Assembly: GCA_025765615.1 (NCBI GenBank)
Contig: JAIVFJ010000158.1
Location: forward strand, 62,001-126,000
Length of the DNA: 64,000 nt
Origin: Zopfochytrium polystomum
Lineage: Eukaryota; Chytridiomycota; Chytridiomycetes; Chytridiales; Chytridiaceae
Direction of reading: 5' to 3'
Part shown: in pieces, positions 45,612-56,639 of the stretch
How positions within the stretch are numbered: the first letter of the stretch is position 1
Layout of the letters: each line of letters begins with the position of its first letter
Translations under genes and position numbers: made by a program
The notes under the pieces: model-generated
The model's input: only the letters and a program-made list of their open reading frames with translations
What the model was told of the DNA's origin: nothing
Database searches by the model: none

Positions 45612-46113
45612 ATGGGGAGTGTGGTGGGGTATTGGAGTGGGGTGTATTTAAAAAAAGAAAAAATTAGGCAACACGACTGGCTTCTCTCCAACTCCGCTTG
45701 CAAAGAAGCTCATACAGTACGTTGGCTTTTTTTTTTTTTCGTTTCTTTTGCCCGGAGGCAATCGAGCGTCAGTATTGCTTACGCAGTCCGGCTTCAAATA
45801 GCTCCTGCATTCGCGGATGATGCGGCTTGCTTTCTTTGTTGCTCCCGTTTGAGCCGAATGTTTGTAAATAAGTGACCCGAAGAAACCAATAAAAAAAAGA
45901 AAAAGAAAAAAAAAACATTTACTGGGGGAAAAAAACAAGAATAAAGAAACGCGAAGCTACAGGACGACGCGAAACGCGACTCAGGCCCCGAAGCGGGTTT
46001 TCCGTTGAACTGTTCCATCCCGCTACAGTTGATGGGCGGAACATGCTCGCGCGCGGGGCGCGACCCTCCCTCAAAGCCCTCCCCGCCCAGGGGCTTCTCC
46101 ATATCCTCGATAA
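45612..46113. other. intergenic, A-rich
   Basis: No certain gene. A short frame starting ATG 46032 (MGGTCSRAG) ends within about 75 nt. It could be a 5' exon of the kinase-like gene but has no support. Confidence 0.4.
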
Positions 46114-46635
46114 GTGAGTGACCGCCCCGAGGGCGAGCCCTCGCCATCTTCGCTTCCCCCCTTCCTGCCGGGGCCTACCCGATACCCACGCCGATACGCG
46201 AAAAAAGAAAAAGCGCTGTCACACTTTTCCTTCAACGTTGAACGCTTAATCCCCCCACACCAACTCCTCTATAAAAAAATCCACCAATACACCCCCGCCC
46301 AAAAAGCCTCCTTCCACACCGCGTCACGATTCACCTCCTCCGACGTCCTCACCCTCCCGGCCCTCGCCACCGCCTACGACCTTGCGCCGCCTTTCAGAGG
46401 GCGGATCGAGGGAAAGGGCAGCTCATCCGTCACTACGACCGTCAGACGCAAAGCCGATCGGAAACTGGTAGGGTAAACAAAACGAGGAAGGGAGGGGGGT
46501 GAGATGTGATCTTATTCTTGTTTTGAAGAAAGAGTGGGGGTTGCGAGGGGTGATCGTTGCCTTCACTTTCTTTCCTAACTTAACCAACCTAACCAACCCA
46601 ACCTTCCACTACCACCTCCGTCCCCGAATCCTCCA

Positions 46636-46674
<39 letters not shown>

Positions 46675-47100
46675 ACACACAGCTCGTCCTGAAGCGCGTC
46701 CAAAAATCCGAGCTTCCGCCGCACCTCTGGTACGTGAAGCCCTGCACGTGCGGAAAGGTCGGGTGCGCCGGCGCAAAGTGCCCCGAGTTGCGCGCGGAGC
46801 GGACGCTCCCGCTCGAGCTCGTTCTGATGCGCGCGAGGGGGAGCGGTGGGTTTGGTTTTTCTTCTTTGTTGCGCGTGTTGTGTGTTAGTGTGTGTCTGTG
46901 TGCGCTAATTTTCTTTCGTTTTTCCTTTATATTTTTTTCTCTTTGCTATTGCGCTTTCGGGCGCCGGACTTTTGCTGTTCTGATCTCGACGGGGTTTTTT
47001 TTTCGAACATCCAAAATTATAATTAGGGGACGGGCTGCCGGAGCTGGTTGAGGTCTTTGAGGACGAAACGTCGTACTACTACATCACCAAGACGCATGGG
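46114..47100 (+). pseudogene. PAS-kinase-like protein kinase N-lobe, truncated
   Basis: Three exons can be read: about 46114-46467, 46682-46845 and about 47027-47100. They give GRIEGKGSSSVTTTVRRK (glycine-rich loop), LLVLKRVQKSEL (the beta-3 Lys) and a Cys-containing insert (PCTCGKVGCAGAKC). RTLPLELVLMRARG (alpha-C Glu) and ELVEVFEDETSYYYITKTHG (beta-4/5 and hinge) follow. The order and the ...LW...LPLE spacing resemble PAS kinase (PASK/PSK1). Nothing after the hinge is recognisable: no HRD loop and no convincing DFG before T/A-rich sequence at 47130. Intron 1 contains an A35 tract. Either a decayed gene, or the remaining exons are masked by changes I cannot read. Confidence 0.55.
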
Positions 47101-48400
47101 CTCCGACGACGAAAGTGGGGGGGATTTTTTTTATTTATTTTTTTTTTATTTTTTAATCTGCAAACCCGCCTGGCCCCTATTTCCAACCCGGCCCGCAAAC
47201 TCGCCAGACTTCGATCACTCAAAAGCTGGTTTCGGCCCGCGTTCTTCCCCTGCTCGTGGAGCGAGTACATGAGGAATTAGAGCGCGGGACCACTCCTCGT
47301 TTCCCCGCCCCGCAGATTTTGGGTTGGTCAGTCCTGGCGCGCCCTCGTGCATGTGTTTGTGCTTTATGTTCGACTGTAAATGTAGTTTCGTCGCCTGGTA
47401 AGTCCATTTACAGAAACTGGGACGTTATGTTGTCTTACACAGACGCACAGGGAGTTTTTTAGATGTGGAGCCTCGATGACTCGGTTGTGGGACTTGTGGA
47501 TGCAGTGGTCCAGCAAAAAAAAAAAATAAAAAAAATAAAAGAAGATATCAGCACCCAAGATTGCTTTTGCTTTCGTCTTTGGGAGATTTTGAAGTTGTCG
47601 TCGGGCCGAAGACTTTCTGTGTGAAATACGTGACTGTTTGTTTGTTCCAGTTACTACAGCTTCACGTCGAAGCGTTTTAGAAAACATCGAAATTTCTAAA
47701 CGAAACCCAGAGGTTCAGCCAACATGAATTTTTTGTTATGTTTTCTTCTCTTCTTTCCAGTCCCACCCGCTTTCAGTTCATCAGAAACCCTACCGCATAA
47801 TTGTTTTACTTTTTGAAGGAAGTGCAACCGTTCTGAACTGGCTGTTTACTGTGGGAAGGACTTTTCAACAGGGATGAAGTGAGGCAAAGCTGGGTTTTGT
47901 CACAATTATTAAAAATAACTGTGTGCTTGCAGGTACGTGCGGTCGTCTGTTTATCTGTTAATGTCCGCGGAGCATGATGGAGAGGCGAACTTTGTTGAGC
48001 GATGCGCGGAACAAGGTGCCTATCGTATCTTTGTGATGGAGGAGAAAGAGGAGCAGAAGTAGGAGGAGCAGGTAGGGGAGGTGCCGTTGCTGTTTCTGCC
48101 CTTCGCCAAAAAACAAAAGAGGCCTTCAGCTTGACTAGCTGCACCAACGCGAGATGCTAGCTCCTGCCTCGTCAAGAGAGCCGCAAGTTGCTCCCCCCAC
48201 GTATTATGTAATAAATGGGGAGTTACATAATTCTGTAAAGTGAAGAGAATAATCTTGAACTCCCTGCTGCGTACGTGGCAGGTGTTTATGTATGTTATAT
48301 TGAGGAGTCGGCTCCTCGGGTTTCCAACTCGCTGTGTGCGTCTTCATAGAAGATTCTGTTTCTGGTTTTTTTTGTTCTAGGTTTGGTTCTGTCGCGTGTC
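47101..48400. other. intergenic, nothing supported
   Basis: Short T/A-rich tracts at about 47130-47160 and 47513-47540. Open frames are short and lack family signatures. Confidence 0.5.
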
Positions 48401-48442
48401 TCTCCCTCACTCTCCCTCACTCTCTCCCTCTCTCTCGGCTGC

Positions 48443-48475
<33 letters not shown>

Positions 48476-48501
48476 TCTCTCGCTCTCTCTATCTCTCGCT
48501 C

Positions 48502-48573
<72 letters not shown>

Positions 48574-48813
48574 TCTCTCTGTCCCTCTTTCTGTCTCTCA
48601 CAGAAGCGGATTTGTCATTGATTTGTCATGCGAATTGCGGGTTGGATGCGGTTCGCGTCGAAGACAGCCGGAATGTTTTCTTCCTTTTTCTTTCAGGGGG
48701 AGACACCAACGGGGTGTCTTCGGCTTCCCTTTCCAGTCGTCTCTCTCTGTCTGGATAGTGCTTTCCCCCTGTCTAACAATCATCCATGTCTTCGCCATCT
48801 TGCTCTCATCTCT

Positions 48814-48856
<43 letters not shown>

Positions 48857-48875
48857 CTCTCTCTCTCTCTCATGT
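48401..48875. repeat. (CT)n and (CA)n microsatellites
   Basis: (CT)n with few interruptions at about 48445-48590, and (CA)16 at about 48821-48853 followed by (CT)9. Confidence 0.95.
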
Positions 48876-49148
48876 TTGGCCGGCCTTTGGGCTGGAAAGG
48901 GGGATACCAGTTGAAGCAAAGCGGAAAGCGGGCAAAGTTTCCCAAAAACAAAGAGTTGAGAAAGCACGAAAGAAAAAAACAAAGAATCAAACAAAAAGAC
49001 AAAGAAACGCAGATAACGCAAGTATATTTAATTCTTCTGCCGCGCTTGCCCTTCGTGTGCTCGTCCCTTGGCGGCTGCGTTGACTGACTGCGTTAACAAA
49101 ACAACCCCACTCCGCTTTGCCTCATCCCAACCGACCTTCGTTTGCACA

Positions 49149-51143
49149 ATGAGCTTCTCTTCGCTGTCAGCAAACACCGTGTTCAACTCGACGACACTGG
49201 CGTCCGGACCGACTCCCAGCTACCAAAAAAACTACCTTGACCGCATCGGGGTGTTCTTGGGCACCAACGAGCAGGGCCTCCTCCTCAGCGACGACCTGTG
49301 GCAAGTCATCTTGAGCGCGCTCACCGCCTGCGTTGACCTCCTGGTCTCCGCGGTCTTGCTGTGGTTTGCTTACAGCTGGAACGACATTGTCATTTCCAAC
49401 GTCGAGCCTGGCATCTTCACGGCGTTGGAGTCCTGGACACTGAAGCCTCTTTGCTTTGGCGGTAGAGAGGGCACCAACGGCTCCAAGCAGCGCCGCCGCC
49501 GCACGCTGTGCATCCCTGCCACCATCACTGCGCTGATCCTCATCGTCTGGTCCTTTGTTGTCGTTCCGTACATCTCTGGCGCTATTCCGCGCATCGTCGT
49601 ACCGCAGAGTAAAACAATCCAGCTGGCCAAGATCGTCAACATCGAGGCCCTCCAAGTCGACGGAGTCAACTTTGACGAATGGGTTACCTCCGCCGACCAG
49701 CTGCTCTTCCGCAAGGCAAACGTGTCCCTCGTCGATCCGCCCGCCGACGCCCTCAACTACACCTACAAGGACGCGAGCGCGGTCCCCGTCGACTTTGTTC
49801 TGCTGACGTCCGGCTTCCAGGTCCAGTGGGGCCGCTCCGCAGTCAACATGACGACGAATTTGGCCGAGCTGAACATTGCCAACTGGACAAGCAGCAGAGC
49901 CTGTGCCGCCGACGTGTTTTGCATCAGCACGGACTCGAATTTCACTGGGGGCATCTACAAGGCGATCACTGCCGATTCCACGAACCTTCCGCAGCTCCAG
50001 CTGACCTACTCCGATTTCCACACTGGGATCGTGTCGAGCACGGCGCTCATCAATGGGCAGTCGACTTACGCCGCAGCAGTCAGCGACCGTATCAACATTG
50101 ATTTCGTCAAGCTCCAAAACTACCTGGACGGAACGTACGTCGTGCTCGAGTTCCGCTACCTCGACTTTTACCGCTCGACCCGTGCGACCACCGACTTCAA
50201 CACCACGGTGTACGCGACGCTCCTCAACGCACTCAACCTCGACTATTTCCCTCTCACCTTCCCGTCCAACAACGCCTCGGCCTGGTCGACATTCTACAAG
50301 CAGACGCAGGTCGGCGGGTGGAAAGATCGCCGCTACGTGTCCCCGACCACGGGTACGGCGGTCGACCAGCTCTGCCTCGCCGAATTCTTCCCGCGCGCCG
50401 GCGACGTCGACTACCACAACATGCTCCGCTGCACCGAGCTCCGCGTCCGCGTCGTCATGTCCGGCGTCGACGCCGCCGCCGTCGGCGCATGCTCCTCCGC
50501 TTCCCGCACCAAAAACACCACCCTCGTCAACTGGCAGTACGTCGACGACCCGGCTCCGCGCTGCTACACCACCGCCGGCACCGACCCCGTCCCGATCGGC
50601 GCGCGCCGCCTCGCGTCCATGCACGCCGAGTCCGCGCCGACCGCCGCGTCCGTCGTCGACGAAGATAACTACAGCTTTGCCCAGCGCGCAACAGGCTACG
50701 ACCGCGCGGCCGCCCTCGCGCTCGACCTCGCGCCCGCCGCGTCCGTGCTGGCGCTGCTGTCAAAGACCGGCGGCGCCGGCGCCGGCGCCGCCGCCGAGCC
50801 CGTCACCGTCGTCGTCGGCCGCATCGTCGTCGTGCTGTCGTGGAAGGCGCTCGGCCTGCTCGCGGGCTTTGCCGCGGTGCTCGTCGTCGTCAGGGTCGTC
50901 AGCGGCGCGTTGGTGCCGAAGCACTTTCAGGATCCGTGGCACGTTGTGCTGCGCAAGGGCGTGGGGGCGGCCGGCAGCGGCCCGGGGACGGTTGGGAGGG
51001 GGAAAGGCAAGGGCGGCAAGGAGGAGGACGTGTACGTGCCAATGTCGGTCGAGGTCGACGAGCTGAAGGAGGAGCTGCACGTGCTATTGGAAGGGTCGCG
51101 GCTTGTCGCCGACGATGGGACTTTTATGCACGTTCGGCCTTGA
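49149..51143 (+). CDS. unknown intronless multi-pass protein with large ectodomain, 664 aa
   Basis: One uninterrupted frame from ATG 49149 (MSFSSLSANTVFNS) to TGA 51143, unusual beside intron-rich neighbours. The layout is a hydrophobic segment at about residues 60-80 (ALTACVDLLVSAVLLWFAY), a second at about 118-145 (TITALILIVWSFVVVPYI), then about 400 residues with many N-glycosylation sequons (NVS, NYT, NMT, NWT, NFT, NTT, NAS) and paired cysteines. A third hydrophobic segment at about 565-590 (KALGLLAGFAAVLVVVRVV) precedes a basic and acidic tail. This suggests a plasma-membrane protein with a glycosylated outer domain. The family is not recognised. GC content rises strongly towards the 3' half (Ala- and Val-rich GCC/GTC codons). 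Confidence 0.8.
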   Translation: MSFSSLSANTVFNSTTLASGPTPSYQKNYLDRIGVFLGTNEQGLLLSDDLWQVILSALTACVDLLVSAVLLWFAYSWNDIVISNVEPGIFTALESWTLKPLCFGGREGTNGSKQRRRRTLCIPATITALILIVWSFVVVPYISGAIPRIVVPQSKTIQLAKIVNIEALQVDGVNFDEWVTSADQLLFRKANVSLVDPPADALNYTYKDASAVPVDFVLLTSGFQVQWGRSAVNMTTNLAELNIANWTSSRACAADVFCISTDSNFTGGIYKAITADSTNLPQLQLTYSDFHTGIVSSTALINGQSTYAAAVSDRINIDFVKLQNYLDGTYVVLEFRYLDFYRSTRATTDFNTTVYATLLNALNLDYFPLTFPSNNASAWSTFYKQTQVGGWKDRRYVSPTTGTAVDQLCLAEFFPRAGDVDYHNMLRCTELRVRVVMSGVDAAAVGACSSASRTKNTTLVNWQYVDDPAPRCYTTAGTDPVPIGARRLASMHAESAPTAASVVDEDNYSFAQRATGYDRAAALALDLAPAASVLALLSKTGGAGAGAAAEPVTVVVGRIVVVLSWKALGLLAGFAAVLVVVRVVSGALVPKHFQDPWHVVLRKGVGAAGSGPGTVGRGKGKGGKEEDVYVPMSVEVDELKEELHVLLEGSRLVADDGTFMHVRP

Positions 51144-51600
51144 AAGCAAAGAGAAAGAACTTTCATCGAGTTGGGGGTGGAAGGACGCGGTTGTAGTCTG
51201 TGTAGTTCGGACGGGGGCCTTTTCCCTTTTCTTCGCTTTTGTTTTTTTTTTTTTCAGTTTTTTTTTTCACTCACAGTGCCGCGAGGGAGGCTTGCGGTCT
51301 TCGAGTTCCACGCAGACATTACCATCAGTAATATTTGCGCTACCGAGTCTTCGACTGCTGCGAGTGCGTGTGTTGAGTGGTAGAGGCAGCTGGAACCAAG
51401 ACCCGTATGTGTTCCATAATTGATGGTGAACCGAGGAAGTGTTAATTTCGCAATGACAATCTTCGCTTTCTGTAAGACGCCACCCCGCGGTGTGTTCTGT
51501 TTTCCAAACCGCAAACTGTGCTCTTCTTAACCCTTAACTGTTGTTGCTGGTCACCGTGCCAAGATTGGCAGTGACCCTCAAACTTGTGACATACCTGAAC
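51144..51600. other. intergenic, nothing supported
   Basis: T-rich tracts at about 51241-51270 and no recognisable gene. This marks the passage from the gene core to the transposon block. Confidence 0.5.
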
Positions 51601-52639
51601 CTGTACCAACTCGAATATCCCTGCACAATTAGCACCAGGAGGGGTCCACAGTGCGTGGTGAAGTGCAAAGCTTGAAACCAGCTATCGAGCCAGGCTGTTC
51701 ATGTCTGGCAGATTTGTCATATGTCGCCATGAAGGGGCGATGTTGGTGACTGGGTTGTAGACAGAGTGGTCCCATGTAGAGGTCTTGGCACTGACTGTGT
51801 GGGACAGGCACAGAGCTCCAGTCTCACGCATCTGCTGTGCCACTGGCCTCATGAAGGAGATACCCTGTGGGCGGGATTCAACTGCAGGCGACAGATAAAG
51901 CATGTGTGTCTCTTCACCTATTGGAAGTGAAGCAGTCTATCTACAGAGGTGTTGGACAGTCTGGGAGTAGTGCAGCTCGCATAGGCCCATGAAGGGGATG
52001 GAGTCTGTCTATGATGGAGACAGGTGTGTGGCGCCTGTTCGAACCCTCTCACTCTGCTTTGGCAAAACGACTTTGCTGCGGAAGCGACTTTGCGGGGGTG
52101 TGTCAGAATGGTGGTGTGAGACTGTGCTCTCTAAATTCTCACCCTGGGCTATGGGTGGCAAATAGAGCAATGACCTAAATACCAATCCTGAAAAGTGAAA
52201 AGGGCAAAAAGGAGATGTCTCTGGGCCAGTGGACAGGACAATGTATTTGGAGTCTTAAGAAGCCCAAGAAACACAAAGAAACTCTCTTACTACACAAAGA
52301 GAAGATTCTCTCTCTCAGATCAAAGGTAACTGTTAAAGGTGGCACACTAGCAAAGAATGTGCAGGGTTCTCTGGTCCATGACACAGAGTTGGCCCAATGG
52401 GAGGCAAAAGCCAAAGCCAATGGGGACCAGGAAATCTGGTGACAACACTGGAGGCACAAGAGGCAGGAAGCTCCAGGGAGCAGCACTAAGTGCAGCACTC
52501 CAATCCAACTGAAGAAGACAAGAGTAGGGAGGAAAGTGGCAAGATCCAGTCAGACTGTTGGAGCCACCACCATGGAGCAAAGCTCCCTCTCTGTCAAAGG
52601 CAAGCCCTAAGTTGGAGGGGGTTGGGCACAGAGGGCAAA
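51601..52639. other. transposon-like unclassified sequence
   Basis: Base composition and codon-like texture match the other transposon regions. A plus frame from about 52206 (SLGQWTGQCIWSLKKPKKHK to ANGDQEIW) and a minus frame around 51900-51630 (LSPAVESRPQGISFMRPV) look like decayed coding sequence. No domain is recognised. The right part is interrupted by a solo LTR at 52640. Confidence 0.4.
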
Positions 52640-52940
52640 TGTCAGGAACATGGCAGGACAGGGCATGGCAGACAAGGAACTGAGAGGAGAGAGGAGTGAT
52701 GATTGTATTGTAAACAATAATTCACTTGAGGGATGGGACAGGTCCCCCATCCCCCCTTTTACACCTTTTGAGAGTCAAGACTCAAAGAAAGTTCCAGAAA
52801 GAACAATTGGTAATAAAATGATAGCAATGATACTAACAAGACAAGTCAGGAAAGCAAAGAAGGTTCCAGAAAGTCCAACAAGGTTCCATGAATGAATGTT
52901 CAAGAAGGTTCCAGAACGTTCCAGAGGGTGATTCATAACA
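52640..52940 (-). mobile_element. solo LTR of the gypsy family, reverse orientation
   Basis: 301 bp from TGTCAGGAACATGG to CATAACA, the reverse complement of the 8801 LTR. It is flanked by a perfect 5-bp duplication, GCAAA, at 52635-52639 and 52941-52945. The GAAnnTTC array is present at about 52858-52925 but partly mutated. Confidence 0.93.
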
Positions 52941-52945
52941 GCAAA

Positions 52946-53480
52946 CACAAGGAACACTTAGTGTGCAGGGGTGTCTGTTGAATTAAATCAGAACTGTTTT
53001 CCACTTAACAGAACCAGTCACAACTTGTCTCACTCCAAGGAGAAGTTCCAACTCAATCCAAGGAGGGGCACACAGGAGTGGGAGACAGTGGGACTTTTCT
53101 TTTCTACTTCATCCTACTAGGACACAGACATCTGCTTCAACAAGCCAGAAAATTTCGCTATCTTAGAAGCAAAGAAGATTGACACTCCCTCACCCAAGTG
53201 TGGCATAATGACATCACAGGCATTAATCGGAGAGAAAGGGGGTCTGGACCCAGTGAACAGTAGCCAACAACCAGGGAGAAGGGGGCATGCCTGAGAGACT
53301 GTTCCTGCTGCAGTACCTGACCAGCCATCTGGATTTGACTAGATGTATAGACAGGAACCAAGAGGCACCACCACAGATTTACTCTCCATCCTTCCATCAC
53401 CAAGTGGCTCCTACTCAGTCCAACCGAAGCTGCATTCAGAAATGGTGAGGTGCACTGGGGCCAGAACCCAGCACACTGCC
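52946..53480 (-). repeat. inverted-repeat arm 1
   Basis: Reverse-complement similarity to 55030-55605. Shared landmarks: GTTCCTTGTGTTTGC, TTAAGTGGAAAACAGTTCTG, TTGGATTGAGTTGGAAC, GACAGTGGGACTTTTC and CACTTGGTGATGGAAGGAT. Similarity is high but with many substitutions, so it is an old duplicate. Confidence 0.85.
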
Positions 53481-53515
53481 GTGATGGCCAAGAGGACTTC
53501 AACCTCCTGGTATGC

Positions 53516-53600
53516 GGAACTGACTGGTTAGCAGCAAGAGGCACAAGATGGACCCAAACCTATTGTGACTGTTAGTTATTGCTGCTAACCAGTCAGTTCC
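53516..53600. repeat. perfect 22-bp hairpin inverted repeat
   Basis: The 22-bp arm 53516-53537 (starting GGAACTGACTGG and ending TTAGCAGCAA) is exactly complementary to 53579-53600, with a 41-nt loop. It would form a strong stem. It lies next to the outer end of inverted-repeat arm 1. Confidence 0.85.
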
Positions 53601-54234
53601 ACCTAACAAACAGTTTGCCTCCTCCACTGCTCAAGCAGATAATATAGGAGAGGTTTTTACCCTGTGCTGGTCATGCTTGCCTAGCAACTATTACAGCATG
53701 CATATCATCATCATGTATCAATAATTCATAACAGAGTTTTTCTCTTTCTCTCCAAGTTGGGGAGAAGGACCATCCACAAACACACATCTCCACTTCATTC
53801 ACTCCTTCCACTTACTCACTCAGAGTAGACTGTTTACAACAGAAATAGCTGTTCCAAGTTTTCAAGGAAGAGGAAATGAAAGGCAAGAAAAGAATATTTC
53901 CTTTGATTCGGAGCCTGACATGGAACCACATATTCCCTCACAGAGTGGGCAGACAGACCGCCCTCGCCTGTCAGGGCCCGCCCATGTCCCCTCAACTTTT
54001 TCACTGATAATTGTGAGGATTATCCACCCGTCTCCAAGCATGTTATACACGCATTTGTCTTGGGCTCCACTGTATTTATTATTATTTTATAATTATTGGT
54101 TGTCTGCATAAGCCACTGACTGACACTTGTTGTCGTGCCTACATCACCTGCCACTATTATTATTTGTGCTATTATTATTATTATTATTCTGCACAACAGC
54201 TGCAGACTGAGTGATTGAGTGATTGCTCAACTGC

Positions 54235-54480
54235 TGGCACAGGGCTCCCTTGCTCAGTGGTTAGAGTGCTCCCTTCAATTGGGAAGGTGCCAAGTTTGAG
54301 ACATGCTGGCTGTTGGGCTGCAAAGCCCAGTATGTCCGGCTAATCACCCCCCACTTTTGGAATGACTGAGGACTGAACCACTTCTGTGGGAGAAGTGCAA
54401 AGTCCAGATGCCCAGCTACCATGATGTAATGCCTCATATGAGTGGTATGAGAAGACAGGGCTTTTCTTTCTCTTCCTGTT
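54235..54480 (+). repeat. tRNA-derived SINE-like element
   Basis: Contains an A-box-like TTGCTCAGTGGTTAGAGTGC at 54250-54269. An anticodon-stem-like CTCCCTTCAATTGGGAAG and a B-box-like AAGTTTGAGAC at about 54291-54301 follow, then an unrelated about 180-bp body. The cloverleaf is imperfect, so it is not a functional tRNA gene. A second B-box-like GGGTTCAATCCCC occurs at about 55022 in the right inverted arm. Confidence 0.55.
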
Positions 54481-55029
54481 GATGATTTTTACTTATTTTT
54501 TCAATTCGTACTTTCCTTTGTTTTGGCTCTTTTTCTTGTTTTATGTTTTATTTAATTGTTTGTTTATTGTCTCTCTTTGTGTGTCTTTCTTTCTTTCTGT
54601 GGCTGTGGTGACTGTCTTCTTGTCTGCACCAATCATTTCTTGCCAGTTCCTCCACCCCCCCGTCCACTCTACTCTGGTGGCTGTCTGCCAAGAAATGGCC
54701 CCATCCCATGATTCTCTGAGCTGTCTCTCTTTGTTGATGGCTCAGCCACATTTGGTGAATCACCCTACCATTCTGTTCTTTACTGTTTTACTTATTGTTT
54801 TGTTGTTTTGTATGTGTTTTCCCTCCTTTTTCCTCTACTCTCTGTGATTCCAACCCTCTCCTATTTAAACTGCTGCCCCCCCTTCTTGTTGACTGTGAGA
54901 ACTGTACCTGAAGTCCCTTGCCCGCCCTTTTCTTCCTGACTGTGTGTATGAGCTGGGGGTTGCAGTCCCCTGGTGTGTGACAGGAGGGTTGGTTCCTCTT
55001 GGCCATCATGGCGAGTGTGTTGGGTTCAA

Positions 55030-55605
55030 TCCCCAGTGCACCTCACCATTCTGCATGCTGTTTGGGTTGGACTGGGTAGGAGCCACTTGGTGATGGAAGG
55101 ATAGAGGGTAAATCTGTGGTGGTGCCTCTAGCTTCCTGTCAATACATCTAGTCAAATCCAGGTCTCTCAAGGTGATATGAATGAGTTGGCTGGTCAGGTA
55201 CTGCTGTAGGAATGGTCTCTCAGGTATGCCCCCTTCTCCCTGTGTGTTGGCTTGCTCCTGTGGCCTCTGGTGGGCCAGGTCTTCACTGGGTTCAGACCCT
55301 CTTTCTCTCAGATTAATGCCTGTGATGTCATGGTGTCACACTTGTGTGTGGGAGTGGGCTATAACCTTCCTTGCTACTAAGATAGGGGATTCCTCTGGCC
55401 TGGTGAGGCAGATGTCTGTATCCTAGTAGGATGGAGCAAGAAAAGTCCCACTGTCTCCCACCCTGTGTGCCCCCTCCTTGGATTGAGTTGGAACCTCTCT
55501 TGGGAGTGAGACAAGATGTGTCTGGTTCTGTTAAGTGGAAAACAGTTCTGGTTTGATCCAACAGGCACCTCTGCACCCTAACTGTTCCTTGTGTTTGCCC
55601 TTTGC
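55030..55605 (+). repeat. inverted-repeat arm 2
   Basis: Partner of 52946-53480 in inverse orientation. The two arms enclose about 1.5 kb with the hairpin and the SINE. The arm ends where Tc1/mariner transposase sequence starts. Confidence 0.85.
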
Positions 55606-55925
55606 AGTGATTTTCGTGGGATTCTCCAAGCGTAAGCCATGCCATCTGAGCCTTCCATGTTGATTTTAGTCTCATCAGACCAGATGACACACTTAAAATC
55701 CTCAACAGTCCAGTTTTCAAATTTTCGAGCAAAGTCCAAGCAAGCTTTCTTGTGTCACGGAGATAAGGCTGGCCGTTTTTTTCTTCCAAAGTCCTCTCAG
55801 ACCTGGCTTCCAAAGTGCGCAGTGCACTGTTTCTGGTGAAACAGTGTCTCCAGACGTTGTGTGGTGAATTTTGTTGGAGTTTGCACACATTACCTACACC
55901 TTTTAAGGTCCTCTGACCTGTCTTC
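55606..55925 (-). pseudogene. Tc1/mariner-type transposase fragment
   Basis: Minus-strand frames give VSPETVHCALWKPGLRG, then HKKxCLDFARKFENWTVEDF-like and CVIWSDETKINMEGSDG, ending AYAWRIPRKSLQR. WSDE holds the first catalytic Asp of the DDE/D triad. At least one frameshift is needed. The remaining catalytic half is missing at the junction with the inverted arm. Confidence 0.8.
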
Positions 55926-56639
55926 AAAAGTAAAGATGAGTTAAGATGGCGTAAGGGCTGGTCCCAGTGTTATCTACACTTCTCTCAATCTCTGACACTG
56001 TATGAGTGCTTAGAGGTGGTTTCAATCCCCAGTCTGGGTAGACCACATCAGTGTGCTTCACTCTAGCAATTTGATAGGAATGATTACAGGAGCTTGACAG
56101 GGAGCCTGACTTACTTCTTTGCACACATAACTCCATGGAAGTTCTGGCCAAATCAGCGTGATGCAACAATGATGTCGTGCCTGCCTCCTGACTCCTCAAA
56201 GTCTAAACTCTATCTCTCAGAGCTAAAAGGCTATCACCAAAGTCTGATTCCTGAGACCACCTGCAGTATAAAAGGGGGAGCCCCAGCAGCTCCAGAGAAA
56301 CATCATCCCAGATCCTGATCACATCTGCCTGCTCTCTCTCTACCCTCGAATACAACAAACAAAAACCATTATTCTTATCTGAGTCACCATACCCTCTACC
56401 TTGACCTGTGAAGCTCTTCAAGTTCTACGTCAGGGCGATACCTCGTTCGTACAGGGTGCTTTGCTCTTACAAGAAAAGGGTGTGTTCTGCACTCTAAACA
56501 AGACCAATCTGTCTGAGAGCATTGGCTCTCCATCTACTTTGGCAACAAAGGGCGCTTCACTCTTAACAAGAAAAAGGCTCACGCTCTAAACAAGCTTTAT
56601 CACTCCACGCCAACTCAAGTCTGTTGGTGCCCTTCTGAC

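Noticed and set aside
47310..47345. DFG motif (ADFGLVSPG) as the C-lobe of the kinase-like gene
   Set aside because: No HRD loop or other C-lobe motif precedes it and the frame stops soon after. It may be chance.
48334..49087. Ser-Leu-rich frames before the membrane-protein gene
   Set aside because: Microsatellite artefact. The real start at 49149 has its own ATG.
50053..51066. Second long plus frame (Ser/Arg/Pro-rich) overlapping the membrane-protein gene
   Set aside because: It is a shadow frame created by high GC at third positions of the real gene.
54241..54312. Functional tRNA gene
   Set aside because: The A and B boxes are recognisable, but the acceptor and T stems do not pair properly, so a SINE head fits better.
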